From: Paraburkholderia ginsengiterrae
GTDB taxonomy: Bacteria; Pseudomonadota; Gammaproteobacteria; Burkholderiales; Burkholderiaceae
DNA length: 64,000 bases
Assembly: GCF_001645125.1 (NCBI RefSeq)
Contig: NZ_LXKA01000011.1
Span: 1 to 64,000, forward strand
Direction of reading: 5' to 3'
Under the pieces are notes generated by a model. The model had not been told where the DNA came from, made no database searches, and saw nothing but the letters and a program-made list of their open reading frames with translations. The translations under genes and the position numbers were made by a program. Numbering within the stretch: position 1 is the stretch's first letter; each line of letters starts with the position of its first letter. This document shows positions 8,256 to 16,972 of the stretch, piece by piece.

Positions 8256-9191
8256 TCAGGCGGCGACGGCCTGCCGATACGCGGTCGGCGCGACGCCGAC
8301 GCTTTCACGGAAACGGTGGCTGAAATGGCTAGCGTTCGCATAGCCGCACTGTTCGGCCACTTGCGCGAGCGGCAGCGTGGTGGTGCGCAACAGCGTGCGG
8401 GCGCGTTCGAGCCGCTGCTGCGCGATCCAGGCAGCGGGCGGCAGCCCGAACGACGTCCGGAACATGCGCGCGAGATGAAATTCCGACAATGCCGCTACAC
8501 CGGCAAGCTCGCCGAGCGTGAGCGTTTGCGAAAGATGACTCTCGATGTAGTCGCGCAGGCGCCGGCGCGTGGCGACCGACAACCCGCCTTTGAGCAACGC
8601 ATCCGCGCGGCGCACGCCCTGCCCACGCAGCAGCAGGCTCAGAACCTGATGCGCGGCCTCATTGGTGCGCAACAGGCCGTCGGGGTCCCGCCAGTCTTCG
8701 TTGACAAGCGATTGGCACAGGCTGGCGATGCGCGGGTCTTCGAAATACGTGCGGTCGGCGAGCGTCAGTTCGCGCGGTTCGCGATCGAGCTCCTGAACGG
8801 CGCGCTGCGTGAAGTGCTCAGGCAGGAAATACAGATGCATGAAATGCATGTGGCCGCGCACCCACCAGCGTGATTCATGATCGCCAGGCAGCGCGCAGAG
8901 CCGTGACGGCGCGCCGTAACGCCCCGGTATTTTCTGGCGTTCCGTGCGATAGCCGCCGTCCAGATAGCACGACAGCGTGTGATGGCCGGGCCGGTCATAG
9001 ACGGTTTCCGCTTCTTCCGTGTCGCGCGTCCAGACGGCGATGGCCAGCCGGTCGCCGAGCCATGCGAACCGGTCCAGGTTTGCATTGGCGCTGCTCAGCG
9101 TATGACACACCGACTGAAGGCCGAACGGCGTATCGGTCGCGGGAGTCACGGGGACGGGCGGGTTGGCGTTCACGAAACGGGCAACATTCAT
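8256..9191 (-). CDS. AraC-family transcriptional regulator
   Basis: 311 residues. The N-terminal two thirds look like a cupin-type sensor (SCYLDGGYRTERQKIPG). The C-terminal 100 residues hold the double helix-turn-helix, with LTLGELAGVAALSEFHLARM and the second-helix signature LPLAQVAEQCGYANASHFSH followed by FRESVGVAPTAYR. It ends 26 bases from the flavoprotein gene, in convergent orientation, and starts 140 bases from the EamA gene in divergent orientation. It may control that exporter; this rests on position only. Confidence 0.88.
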   Translation of the reverse strand: MNVARFVNANPPVPVTPATDTPFGLQSVCHTLSSANANLDRFAWLGDRLAIAVWTRDTEEAETVYDRPGHHTLSCYLDGGYRTERQKIPGRYGAPSRLCALPGDHESRWWVRGHMHFMHLYFLPEHFTQRAVQELDREPRELTLADRTYFEDPRIASLCQSLVNEDWRDPDGLLRTNEAAHQVLSLLLRGQGVRRADALLKGGLSVATRRRLRDYIESHLSQTLTLGELAGVAALSEFHLARMFRTSFGLPPAAWIAQQRLERARTLLRTTTLPLAQVAEQCGYANASHFSHRFRESVGVAPTAYRQAVAA

Positions 9192-9330
9192 CTAACGGTT
9201 GGATAGCGCCAGTATACGGCGAGCCGCAGGTGTCGGCTTGCGGCCCCGAAAAAGTGCGCAATCCTGGACAAGTGCGGCCGGCCACGCTGCTGAATAATGA
9301 ACTCCCGTATTCGCTGTTGCAGGCTTGACC

Positions 9331-10230
9331 ATGAATCTGGCTCTTTATGCCGTCACCGTTCTGATCTGGGGCACCACTTGGATCGCCATCAAATGGCAAC
9401 TTGGGGCGGTTCCGCCGCCGGTGTCTATTGCCTGGCGCTTCTGGATCGCGGCGCTGGTGCTGTTCGCGCTGCTGCGCATCATGCGCCGCCCGATCTGGCC
9501 GCCGCGCGCCGCGTGGCGATTCCTTGTCGCGCAAGGGCTGGCGCTCTTCTGCGTCAATTTTCTGTGCTTCTACTACGCCGAACAGGTCGTGCCGAGCGGC
9601 CTCGTGGCGGTGGTGTTTTCCACCGCGCCGCTGCTCAACTCGATCAACGGGCGCCTGTTCATGGGCCGGCCGCTGCAACCCACGGCGATCGCTGGTGCGT
9701 TGTTGGGGCTGGTCGGCATTGTGTGCCTGTTTGTCCAGCAGATGGCCGGACATCTCGGCGATCACGGGGCATGGCTGGGCCTTGGCATCGCGTTTCTGGG
9801 AACGCTGTGCTTTTCGGCCGGCAATCTGCTGTCGAGCCGGATGCAGTCGATGGGTTTGCACCCGTTCGCCACGAATAGCTGGGCGATGATGATCGGCGCC
9901 GGCGTTCTGACGGTGGGCAGCGCGCTGGCCGGCTTTTCCTTCACGGTCGAACCGTCTGTGCGTTATCTCGGCGCGCTCGCCTATCTTGCGATATTTGGTT
10001 CGGTGATCGGATTCACCGCGTACCTGATGCTGGTCGGACGCATCGGGCCGGAGCGGGCGGCTTATTGCACGGTGCTGTTTCCAATCGTGGCGCTGGCGGC
10101 GTCGACGGTATTCGAGGGCTATCAGTGGTCAGCGCTGGCGGTGGTTGGCTTGCTGCTGGTGGTGGCCGGCAATCTGGTGGCGCTTGATCTTACGCGGCGG
10201 ATTTTTGTGCGGCGGGTGAGGACCTCCTGA
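9331..10230 (+). CDS. EamA/DMT-family inner-membrane exporter
   Basis: 299 residues with about ten hydrophobic segments in two repeated halves, as in RhaT/YdcZ-like DMT permeases. The start MNLALYAVTVLIWGTTWIAI is the classical EamA opening with the conserved WG. I take the ATG at 9331 rather than a TTG two codons upstream. Family members export amino acids or other small metabolites; the substrate here is unknown. It is transcribed away from the AraC-family gene. Confidence 0.85.
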   Translation: MNLALYAVTVLIWGTTWIAIKWQLGAVPPPVSIAWRFWIAALVLFALLRIMRRPIWPPRAAWRFLVAQGLALFCVNFLCFYYAEQVVPSGLVAVVFSTAPLLNSINGRLFMGRPLQPTAIAGALLGLVGIVCLFVQQMAGHLGDHGAWLGLGIAFLGTLCFSAGNLLSSRMQSMGLHPFATNSWAMMIGAGVLTVGSALAGFSFTVEPSVRYLGALAYLAIFGSVIGFTAYLMLVGRIGPERAAYCTVLFPIVALAASTVFEGYQWSALAVVGLLLVVAGNLVALDLTRRIFVRRVRTS

Positions 10231-10247
10231 GCGGCCCCGCTCGTTAA

Positions 10248-10264
10248 GGTGAGCGTTTTCGGGA
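10248..10264 (-). repeat. Dispersed repeat, copy 1
   Basis: GGTGAGCGTTTTCGGGA on the plus strand. The reverse complement recurs almost exactly at 40469-40487 and 40121-40139, and a near copy follows at 10291. No coding frame covers it. Confidence 0.55.
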
Positions 10265-10290
10265 GCCTAAAAACGATCGGAAACGCTTAC

Positions 10291-10307
10291 GGTGAGATTT
10301 TTCGGGA
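10291..10307 (-). repeat. Dispersed repeat, copy 2 (degenerate)
   Basis: GGTGAGATTTTTCGGGA matches copy 1 at 15 of 17 positions and lies 43 bases after it in the same orientation, so the two form a short tandem pair. Confidence 0.45.
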
Positions 10308-10491
10308 CTCGAGGTGCGATAGTCCTGCTAATCATTCAAGGCGCGCTCTTAAATATCCCAACGAACCTGTCGATGAGGGTGCGCACACCCGGTGCGACAT
10401 TGCCACGAATAGACGGCAACCCATGATCGGTATATAACAACGTGAAAGGATGGCGTATTTACCGAATCATCAACAGGAGCGCAGTTTCATC

Positions 10492-10749
10492 ATGACGAAA
10501 GACGTTTCGCCAAACCCGCCCGAAGGCGACCGGCCCGATCTGGAGCACCTCGACGCCGCGCTCAGTCACGTCGATCAGCAGGTCACTTCAGGCAGCATTG
10601 CGTCCGGTGCCGCGAAGGGCATTCTGTACAGCCTGATCGAAACGCTCGGCGCGTTTGTTGGCGATCCCGATCTGCCGGAGCATGCGCGTTCGGGTTATGA
10701 AGGGCTGCTCGAAGCCGCCCGCGAATTGCGCGCCAAGCTGGATCGCTGA
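10492..10749 (+). CDS. Small hypothetical protein
   Basis: 85 residues, acidic, mostly helical, with no membrane segment or signal. The motif GILYSLIETLGAFVGDPDLPEH is distinctive, but I do not recognise the family. The ATG at 10492 has CAGGAGCG about 12 bases upstream; an in-frame ATG at 10450 would add 14 residues (MAYLPNHQQERSFI). A perfect terminator-like hairpin follows at 10826, so the gene is probably transcribed alone. Function unknown. Confidence 0.65.
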   Translation: MTKDVSPNPPEGDRPDLEHLDAALSHVDQQVTSGSIASGAAKGILYSLIETLGAFVGDPDLPEHARSGYEGLLEAARELRAKLDR

Positions 10750-10825
10750 AGCCGGTGGCGTGTCGCCCGCGGGCGGCACGGTTCGCATTGCGCCGCCACA
10801 TTTCGGCGGCGCTTCTGTCTATGGT

Positions 10826-10860
10826 AAAAAGGCGCACTGTTCCCAACATGGCGCCTTTTT
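10826..10860. terminator. Strong intrinsic terminator hairpin
   Basis: AAAAAGGCGC (10826-10835) pairs perfectly with GCGCCTTTTT (10851-10860) across a 15-base loop, with A and T tracts on either side. It can end transcription from the small gene at 10492-10749. It stops one base before the start codon of the LysE-type gene, which is odd. Confidence 0.75.
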
Positions 10861-10861
10861 T

Positions 10862-11461
10862 ATGTTCTCAGCGTCTGCAATCGCGTTGCTGGCCGCCGGC
10901 ATTGTCGTTGTGCTGATTACGCCGGGGCCCACCAATACGCTGCTGGCGTCGGCGGGCTTACGGCAGGGCATGCGGCGGTCTTTGCCGTTGATCGCAGCGG
11001 AACTAGGCGGCTATCTCGTCTCGATCTCCGTGTGGGGTCGCTTTCTCGTGCAAGCGGCGCAAGCGCTACCCTGGTTGCCTTCCACGCTGCGCGTAGCGGC
11101 CGGCGTGTACATCGCCTATCTTGCCGTCGCTATGTGGCGCGCGGCGGTTGCGTTGCCCGACTCGACGCAGCGCGCAAGCGGCATGCGTACGTTGTTCGTG
11201 GCGACGTTGCTCAATCCGAAGGGCTTGCTGTTCGCCGGTACGATCTTTCCGGCGGCCGCTTTCGCGTCCCTGCCGGCCTACGTCTTCGCGATGCTGATAT
11301 TCGCGTGTCTGCTGGTGCCGATTGCGCTCGCGTGGATTGCGTTCGGCGCGGCGCTCGGCAGCGGCAAGCTCGCCTGGCTCAGTCCGGTGACGATGCAGCG
11401 CGGCGCCTCGATCGTGCTGGGCGCGTTCTCCCTGTCGCTCGCGTGGAACGTGCTCCATTGA
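10862..11461 (+). CDS. LysE/RhtB-type amino-acid exporter
   Basis: 199 residues with about six hydrophobic segments. The opening AAGIVVVLITPGPTNTLLAS carries the TPGP signature of the LysE/RhtB family, which exports amino acids or similar compounds across the inner membrane. LLNPKGLLFAGTIFP in the middle is also typical. The ATG at 10862 directly follows a terminator-type hairpin, and no ribosome-binding site is visible. No other in-frame start fits the family's N-terminus. The gene is convergent with the glycosylase gene, only 8 bases away. Confidence 0.85.
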   Translation: MFSASAIALLAAGIVVVLITPGPTNTLLASAGLRQGMRRSLPLIAAELGGYLVSISVWGRFLVQAAQALPWLPSTLRVAAGVYIAYLAVAMWRAAVALPDSTQRASGMRTLFVATLLNPKGLLFAGTIFPAAAFASLPAYVFAMLIFACLLVPIALAWIAFGAALGSGKLAWLSPVTMQRGASIVLGAFSLSLAWNVLH

Positions 11462-11469
11462 GCGAAGCT

Positions 11470-12720
11470 TTATGCGGCGGCGCTGTCCCCCGAGGGGACT
11501 TCACTCCGGGCCTCCGCGGCGCTTAATGCGTCGAGCCATTCTGGCGGCGCGGTGGTGATTTCCAGTTGCGGCGTACCGTGCCAGTCCGCGCAGCGCTGCA
11601 ACGCGCGGCGCAGATCGCCGGCAAGACGCGCGCTCAGGCGCACGCCCGGTTCGATGTGCAGCGACTTCAATTCGAATACGCCTTGGGTCCGATGCGCTTT
11701 CGCATCCACGCGGCCAACCAGACGTCCACGGCTTAGCAGTGGCAGCACGAAGTAGCCGTATTTGCGTTTGGCCGCGGGTGTATAGCACTCAATGGCATAG
11801 TCGAAATCGAATAGCGCGGCGGCGCGCTTGCGGTCCCACACCACCGGATCGAATGGCGATAGCACCGCAGTGACCGTCGAGACGAGCTTGCCGCTCGCGG
11901 CGTCGTCGAGTATCGCGGCGAAGTCTTGATGGACATAGGTGTCCTGCTTCCACCCCTCCACGCGCACGGGAATCAGTTCGCCCCGATCGGCGAGCGCATG
12001 CAGTTCGTCACGATACGGACGGCGCGGCAGCCGGTAGTAATCAGCGACCCAATCGGCGCGCGCAACACCGAGCGCACGGCACGTGCGGCGCAGTACGGTT
12101 TCGGTCACCGTGTGCGCCGGCGGCAGATCGCGTGCGTCGTCCCAATCCGGCAGCACGCGCTCGGTCAGGTCGTAGACGCGGTGAAAATTGCGCCGCTCGG
12201 CCACCATCAACTGGCCGATTGCGAACAGCACTTCCAGGTGGCGCTTCTCCGGCTTCCAGTCCCACCAGCCGTTGCCTTTGCCCGCGTCCCGGGTGAAGTC
12301 TGCCGAGCGCACCGGACCCGTCGCGCGAAGATGCGCGAGCAGCGTGTCGATGTCCTTGCGATGCTTCTTGTGCCACTCGGCGGCATATTTCCAGCCCATC
12401 TCACTCGGGTCGAGCATGCGGTGGCGCAGCAAGCCGTAGTCTTCGATCGGCACGAAACAGGCCTCATGCGACCAGTACTCGAACAGCTTCCCTTCGGCGA
12501 GATGCTCGTCGAGCCATGCCTGCGGATAGGCGCCGAGCCGGCTGAACAGGACGAGATACGGACTGCGCGCCACGACGTGGATCGTATCGATCTGCAATTG
12601 CGCCATGCGGCGGATCGCGTCGAGCACGTCGGTTTTGACGGCCTTGCGGCGCGGTGGCGTCAGCAAACCTTGCGCCGCCAGATGCAGGGTGCGGGCGGCG
12701 GAGAGCGGCAGAGTCTTCAC
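11470..12720 (-). CDS. AlkX/YcaQ-type DNA glycosylase (winged-helix HTH_42 protein)
   Basis: 416 residues, matching the YcaQ/AlkZ superfamily, whose members unhook interstrand crosslinks or remove bulky alkyl lesions. It opens with a winged-helix segment. The catalytic region reads MAQLQIDTIHVVARSPYLVL near residue 40. The QID triplet fits the QxD signature of the AlkX (E. coli YcaQ) branch rather than the QxQ of Streptomyces AlkZ. Further family blocks are YWSHEACFVPIEDY near 82 and WDWKPEKRHLEVLF near 150. It stands alone, convergent with the LysE-type gene. No biosynthetic cluster is nearby, so general repair rather than self-resistance is likely. Confidence 0.82.
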   Translation of the reverse strand: MKTLPLSAARTLHLAAQGLLTPPRRKAVKTDVLDAIRRMAQLQIDTIHVVARSPYLVLFSRLGAYPQAWLDEHLAEGKLFEYWSHEACFVPIEDYGLLRHRMLDPSEMGWKYAAEWHKKHRKDIDTLLAHLRATGPVRSADFTRDAGKGNGWWDWKPEKRHLEVLFAIGQLMVAERRNFHRVYDLTERVLPDWDDARDLPPAHTVTETVLRRTCRALGVARADWVADYYRLPRRPYRDELHALADRGELIPVRVEGWKQDTYVHQDFAAILDDAASGKLVSTVTAVLSPFDPVVWDRKRAAALFDFDYAIECYTPAAKRKYGYFVLPLLSRGRLVGRVDAKAHRTQGVFELKSLHIEPGVRLSARLAGDLRRALQRCADWHGTPQLEITTAPPEWLDALSAAEARSEVPSGDSAAA

Positions 12721-12843
12721 GCGGGCGTCGGTCAGTAATTCGCTTCAATGAGGGACTGCGATGAGTGACGGCGCTGAAACCGGACACAAGGCCCGGCTCG
12801 AACGTCAGCCGCTACTGTAGCCCGAAAGCACCGGGAAACCCGC

Positions 12844-13122
12844 TTACCACTCACGCCCGCGATGCTTATCCCAACCGCGATGGCGGCCATGGTCGTGATG
12901 CCAGCGGCGCTCGCGATAATAGTCGTCCCGGTAGCCATAACCGTAGCCATAGACCGGTTGGGGCGCATACACGACAGGGGGCGGCACGTAGACCGGCGGC
13001 GCGGCGTACACCGGGCCAGGCGTGTTGATGAACACGCCCACATCCACCCGGGCCGAGGCGGCCGTCGATGCGCAAGCGGCGGCTAGGCCGATGGCGGCGA
13101 AAACGATCGTGCGGAGGGTCAT
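12844..13122 (-). CDS. Small secreted Tyr/Pro/His-rich protein
   Basis: 92 residues. A clear signal peptide (residues 1-24, ending ASA) is followed by a low-complexity stretch of VYAPP/VYVPPP repeats. A GYGYGYRDD segment and a basic, His/Trp-rich tail (RRWHHDHGRHRGWDKHRG) complete it. Proteins of this build are common in Burkholderia and relatives and have no assigned function. It is transcribed toward the glycosylase gene and separated from it by 123 bases. Confidence 0.75.
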   Translation of the reverse strand: MTLRTIVFAAIGLAAACASTAASARVDVGVFINTPGPVYAAPPVYVPPPVVYAPQPVYGYGYGYRDDYYRERRWHHDHGRHRGWDKHRGREW

Positions 13123-13241
13123 GCTTGTCTCCTGTTTCGAAAGAGTCAGCCGTTCGCTGTCGAATGGCTGACATCAATATTACGAAACAGAAAACAAGGC
13201 AGGTGCAACCAGTTGAAGGCGTGTGTAACAGCAGGTTACCC

Positions 13242-13263
13242 GCCGGTCCGTTCCCGGACCGGC
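13242..13263 (-). terminator. Hairpin after the flavoprotein gene
   Basis: GCCGGTCCG and CGGACCGGC form a perfect 9-bp stem with a four-base TTCC loop, 26 bases past the stop of the minus-strand flavoprotein gene. There is no T tract, so it may act as a weak terminator or only protect the mRNA 3' end. Confidence 0.4.
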
Positions 13264-13288
13264 AGGCTGATCGAGACGCTCGAACCCA

Positions 13289-15019
13289 TCAGGCGCCCAG
13301 CGCCACCGCTTCACCCGCCGAAACCGCGAGCAGTTGATGGATCTGCGCGACCACTGCCGCGCCTTCTCCGACGGCGGCCGCAACCCGCTTCGTCGATCCG
13401 GCGCGCGCGTCACCGATTGCGTACACCCCTTCCACTGTGGTGGCGAGATCGCAAACGGACGTGCCATCGGCGCTCGTGCCGGTCAGCACGAAGCCTTTCT
13501 CGTCGAGCTTCACGCCGCAGGTGCGCAGCCAGTCGGTGTTCGGATCCGCGCCGGTGAAAAGGAACAAATGGCGCGTGTCGAAATGATCGGTCCCGTCGGG
13601 CAAAGGCTTTTTCAGGGCGACCGATGCGAGTCCGCTTTCGTCGGCATCCAGCCGGCCGATCTCCGAATTCGGGTGCACGAACACATTCGGCAGCGAGCGG
13701 ATGCGGTCGATCAGGTATTTCGACATGGTGGCTTCGAAACCGCTGCGCCGGATCAGCACGTGGACCTTGGCCGCGTGGGTCGCCAGATAGACGATCGCCT
13801 GGCCGGCCGAATTGCCGCCGCCCACGAGCACGACTTCCTGGCGCTTGCACAGTTTGGCTTCGACCGGCGACGCCCAGTAGTACACGCCGCGGCCCTCGTA
13901 GCGGTCGAGCCCTTCGAGCGCGGGGCGCCGGTAGACGGCGCCGCTTGCGATCACAATGGCGCGCGCGCTGATATGCCCGCCGCACTTGAGTTCCAGCCGA
14001 TGCGGCGATTCCGCGCAATGCAGCGCCTGCACGTTGACCGGGATCGCGACGTGCGCGCCGAACTTTTGCGCCTGCACGAACGCACGGCCGGCCAGCGCCT
14101 GACCTGAAATACCGGTCGGAAAGCCGAGATAGTTTTCGATCCGCGAACTAGCGCCCGCCTGGCCGCCCGGAGCGCGGCTGTCGAGCACGATTACCGAGAG
14201 GCCTTCGGAGGCTGCGTACACGGCGGTAGCCAGGCCGGCAGGGCCGGCCCCGACAATCGCCACGTCGTACACGTGCGAGTCGTCGAGGTCGGGCAGCAAG
14301 CCGAGGCAGGTCGCAAGTTCCGGCATGCTGGGATGACGCAGCACCGAACCGTCCGGGCAAATCACCAGAGGAAGGTCTTCTTTCCCCGCGGCGAATTGCT
14401 CGATCAGACGCAATGCGTCCTCGTCGCGTTCGTCAATGACGGAATGAGGATGGCCGTTGCGCGACAGGAAGCCTTGCAGCATGACAAGCCGCGCATCGTT
14501 GCTGCTGCCGATCAGGATCGGCCCGCCCGCACCCTTTTCGATGAGCGACACGCGCCGCAGGATCAGCGCGCGCATGATGCGCTCGCCCAGCTCGGCCTCG
14601 GCGATGATCAGCGCGCGCAGCCGCTCCGGCGTGATCAGCAACGCATCCACCGGACTAAGCGCCATGCCGTTCACCAGCGCGTGGCGGCCGGACAATTGAC
14701 CGACTTCGGCCAGAAAATGCCCTGCGCCATGCTCCGCAATCACGACTTCGCGCCCAATACCGTCGCGCTGGTAAATCTTCACGCGTCCTTCAAGCACGAC
14801 GAACATGCCGGGACCGGTGCGGCCCGTCTCGAACAACAGTTCACCGGTTGCCCAATGGCCGGGCTCGCCGAACTTGCGCAGGCGATCGATCTCCGCGGAC
14901 GTGAGTTGGGGGAACATCTGGTGCATGCGCGTCGAGAGATTCGAAAACGGCGCGTCAGCGACGACTGCTTGCGGTTGTCCTTCAGCTTCTTGAGTCGGAA
15001 CTTCTTGAGACGAAAGCAT
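13289..15019 (-). CDS. cNMP-binding-domain fused FAD/NAD(P) oxidoreductase, TrxB-like without the CxxC
   Basis: 576 residues. A cyclic-nucleotide-binding fold (about 30-150; GELLFETGRTGPGMFVVLEG, AEVGQLSGRHALVNG) precedes a linker and a thioredoxin-reductase-like domain. The FAD site is DVAIVGAGPAGLATAVYAAS, followed by GGQAGASSRIENYLGFPTGI; the NAD(P) site is VLVGGGNSAGQAIVYL. Where thioredoxin reductase has its redox CxxC before the NADPH motif, this protein reads YYWASPVEAKL, so it cannot work as a classical TrxB. It more likely moves electrons from NAD(P)H to an unknown acceptor, gated by the N-terminal domain. The start has AAGGAG upstream. The DedA-rhodanese gene lies upstream in the same direction, 89 bases away. 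Confidence 0.85.
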   Translation of the reverse strand: MLSSQEVPTQEAEGQPQAVVADAPFSNLSTRMHQMFPQLTSAEIDRLRKFGEPGHWATGELLFETGRTGPGMFVVLEGRVKIYQRDGIGREVVIAEHGAGHFLAEVGQLSGRHALVNGMALSPVDALLITPERLRALIIAEAELGERIMRALILRRVSLIEKGAGGPILIGSSNDARLVMLQGFLSRNGHPHSVIDERDEDALRLIEQFAAGKEDLPLVICPDGSVLRHPSMPELATCLGLLPDLDDSHVYDVAIVGAGPAGLATAVYAASEGLSVIVLDSRAPGGQAGASSRIENYLGFPTGISGQALAGRAFVQAQKFGAHVAIPVNVQALHCAESPHRLELKCGGHISARAIVIASGAVYRRPALEGLDRYEGRGVYYWASPVEAKLCKRQEVVLVGGGNSAGQAIVYLATHAAKVHVLIRRSGFEATMSKYLIDRIRSLPNVFVHPNSEIGRLDADESGLASVALKKPLPDGTDHFDTRHLFLFTGADPNTDWLRTCGVKLDEKGFVLTGTSADGTSVCDLATTVEGVYAIGDARAGSTKRVAAAVGEGAAVVAQIHQLLAVSAGEAVALGA

Positions 15020-15108
15020 TAAACCGCTCCTTCGGTGTTCATGGTTTGACTGACCGGGAGGCGAAGCGGCGCGGCGCGCAAAGGCGCGGATGCAGGTGCG
15101 CTGCCGCG

Positions 15109-16101
15109 CTACACGGCCTTTGGCGCGACCTCGTCGACCGCCACTTCCGGTGGGGGCGCATCGGGCAGCGCGTCCACGGACTTGCCCGAGTCACGCCAGG
15201 CTTCCATGCCGCCGCGCAGCGGCAGCACGTCCGCGAAGCCGGCTTCGTTCAACTGTTTAGCCATCCATGCCGCGGAGATTTCATTCGGGCAGGAACAGTA
15301 GATGACTAACTTCTGATCGTGCGGATAGGTTGCGATGATCTCGTCGAGTTGCCGCTCGTCGGCGAATTGCGAGCCCGGAATCACGAACGGATCGAGCTTG
15401 CGCTTCTCCTGCGAACGGATATCGAACATGACCGGCGTCTTGCCCGCCTTCACGAGCTCGGCCAGTTCGTCGACTTCGATCCGCGCGGACGCGAGCTTCG
15501 AAATGAGCTGGCGCCGACGTACCCAGCGATAGGCGGCGTACAGCGCCAAGAGCGCGACGGCCACGAGCGCCGCAGTGCGGCCGAGCCGGCCGGCGAGCGC
15601 AAACAGCATGTCGATCTGCCGCGCGAACAGCGCGCCGATGATCAGACCGGTGCCGGACCACAACGCGGCGCCAATGCTGTCGTAGGTAAGAAACGTGCGG
15701 TAGCGCGTGCCCATGGCGCCGGCCATCGGAATCGACACGATCGACAAACCCGGAACGAACTTGGCCACAGCCAGCACGCGCACGCCCCAGCGGCCGAAGA
15801 AGCGTTCGGTCTTCTTGACGCAGGTGTCACGCGAAAGCGACAGGCGGCAAATCGTTTTCAGGGTATTGCCGCCGTACATACGGCCGGCGAGGTACCACGC
15901 GCTGTCGCCGATCAGCGTGGCAAAGATTGACAGGATGAGAACGGGTGCCAACTGCGTGCCCACGGAGCCGGGATGCATGGCGGCCATCGCCCCGAACAGC
16001 ACGAGCGACGGCATTGCCGGGACCGGCAGTCCGATGGAGGCGGCGAGCACGTTCACGAAGACGAGCGCCGGCCCATATTGCTCGACGAGATCATGTAGCA
16101 T
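15109..16101 (-). CDS. DedA-family membrane protein fused to a rhodanese domain
   Basis: About 330 residues from the ATG at 16101. Residues 1-200 are a DedA/SNARE-associated membrane protein with the motif FVPGLSIVSIPMAGAMGTRY and several hydrophobic segments. Residues 225-320 are a rhodanese domain with the active-site loop YCSCPNEISAAWMAKQL and the closing LRGGMEAWRDSG. DedA proteins act in membrane homeostasis and lipid flipping; rhodaneses carry sulfane sulfur. This fusion is known in beta-proteobacteria. The cNMP-flavoprotein gene downstream suggests a shared redox or sulfur role (inference). An upstream in-frame ATG at 16149 would add 16 residues without membrane character. Confidence 0.85.
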   Translation of the reverse strand: MLHDLVEQYGPALVFVNVLAASIGLPVPAMPSLVLFGAMAAMHPGSVGTQLAPVLILSIFATLIGDSAWYLAGRMYGGNTLKTICRLSLSRDTCVKKTERFFGRWGVRVLAVAKFVPGLSIVSIPMAGAMGTRYRTFLTYDSIGAALWSGTGLIIGALFARQIDMLFALAGRLGRTAALVAVALLALYAAYRWVRRRQLISKLASARIEVDELAELVKAGKTPVMFDIRSQEKRKLDPFVIPGSQFADERQLDEIIATYPHDQKLVIYCSCPNEISAAWMAKQLNEAGFADVLPLRGGMEAWRDSGKSVDALPDAPPPEVAVDEVAPKAV

Positions 16102-16427
16102 CGGCTTACATCCGCAGCCCTTTCGGGAGCGGCGCAGGTAGGAAAGCAAACCAGAATGTGAAGATTATGGACGCATTTTCAAGACGTGCAACCGACGTGA
16201 AAAGATGTCCGATATCCGAATGTTGAAAGCGCTACCGCGAGCACATGGAGTGATTTAACACGCGCATGGGAAGCGCGATTGGAACAACGAGAAAAAGTAT
16301 GAAAGCGGCGCGGCGTTCCGGAGTGGTAATAATGCCCGATGCGTGTCCGGCGAACGCTCGACCACCCGGCAATTAACGGCTGGCGCTGTGGGCGCGGCAC
16401 GTGGGCGTCAGTGCCGCGCGGCTTATT
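16102..16427. other. Intergenic region upstream of the DedA-rhodanese gene
   Basis: 326 bases without a credible coding frame. A 73-residue minus-strand frame at 16179-16400 has no protein-like features. The region should contain the DedA promoter on the minus strand, but I see no clear -35/-10 pair. Confidence 0.4.
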
Positions 16428-16679
16428 TTATTGGCGATGATTATGCTGTTCACCCGGCAATTCGGCGCCATGCGCGCGAATTGCCGCAATCAGCTCGGCC
16501 GGCGTAATTTCGTAGCGCACTTCGCGATGTATGCCTGGCTTGCGCTCATCGACTTCGATCAAAAGAATGCCTTTGCCGTCTTCTGTCGATTCGAGGCGCA
16601 GCGAGCGAAGTTCGCGCGCCGTTGCGTCGTCGTATTCGGTGAGCAGGGCCATTGACCCGGAAGACCCGGTAGTGCGCAT
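16428..16679 (-). CDS. Small conserved hypothetical protein
   Basis: 83 residues from the ATG at 16679, which has GAGGAC about nine bases upstream. The frame extends further back, but that stretch has no protein-like character. The product is soluble and acidic, with an ordered core (GILLIEVDERKPGIHREVRY) followed by EITPAELIAAIRAHGAEL and a His-rich end. No domain recognised. It is transcribed as a single gene. Confidence 0.6.
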   Translation of the reverse strand: MRTTGSSGSMALLTEYDDATARELRSLRLESTEDGKGILLIEVDERKPGIHREVRYEITPAELIAAIRAHGAELPGEQHNHRQ

Positions 16680-16972
16680 CGAAGTTGTCCTCGTTCCGTT
16701 GTTGACTAAACCATTGTACGGGCAGGATTGCGTGCCGTCTGTCGCGCCATAGTCACGCCTCGCGCGTTTGCCAGTCCACCTGCCCGCGCGCCGTATGGCG
16801 CTGTGCGCCCGCGCGTGCTCAGACACCGGGCACGGACAGCCAGTGTAACGCGACTCCCCGGCTCGGCGGCCGCATTTTTCGTGCCCTGTGGAGGTGCGCC
16901 ACTTCTGCGCGACTGTCATTTTCCTGACGCGCGCACCGGTTAGGCAAATGCAAACCGGCGCACATGGCGTAC

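Noticed and set aside
10249-10437. 62-residue frame after the EamA gene
   Set aside because: Starts inside the dispersed repeat, has no ribosome site and no protein-like features.
13289-15019. Thioredoxin reductase
   Set aside because: The CxxC needed for disulfide reduction is replaced by WASP before the NAD(P) motif.
16179-16400. 73-residue minus-strand frame before the DedA gene
   Set aside because: No ribosome site, no protein-like pattern; left as intergenic.
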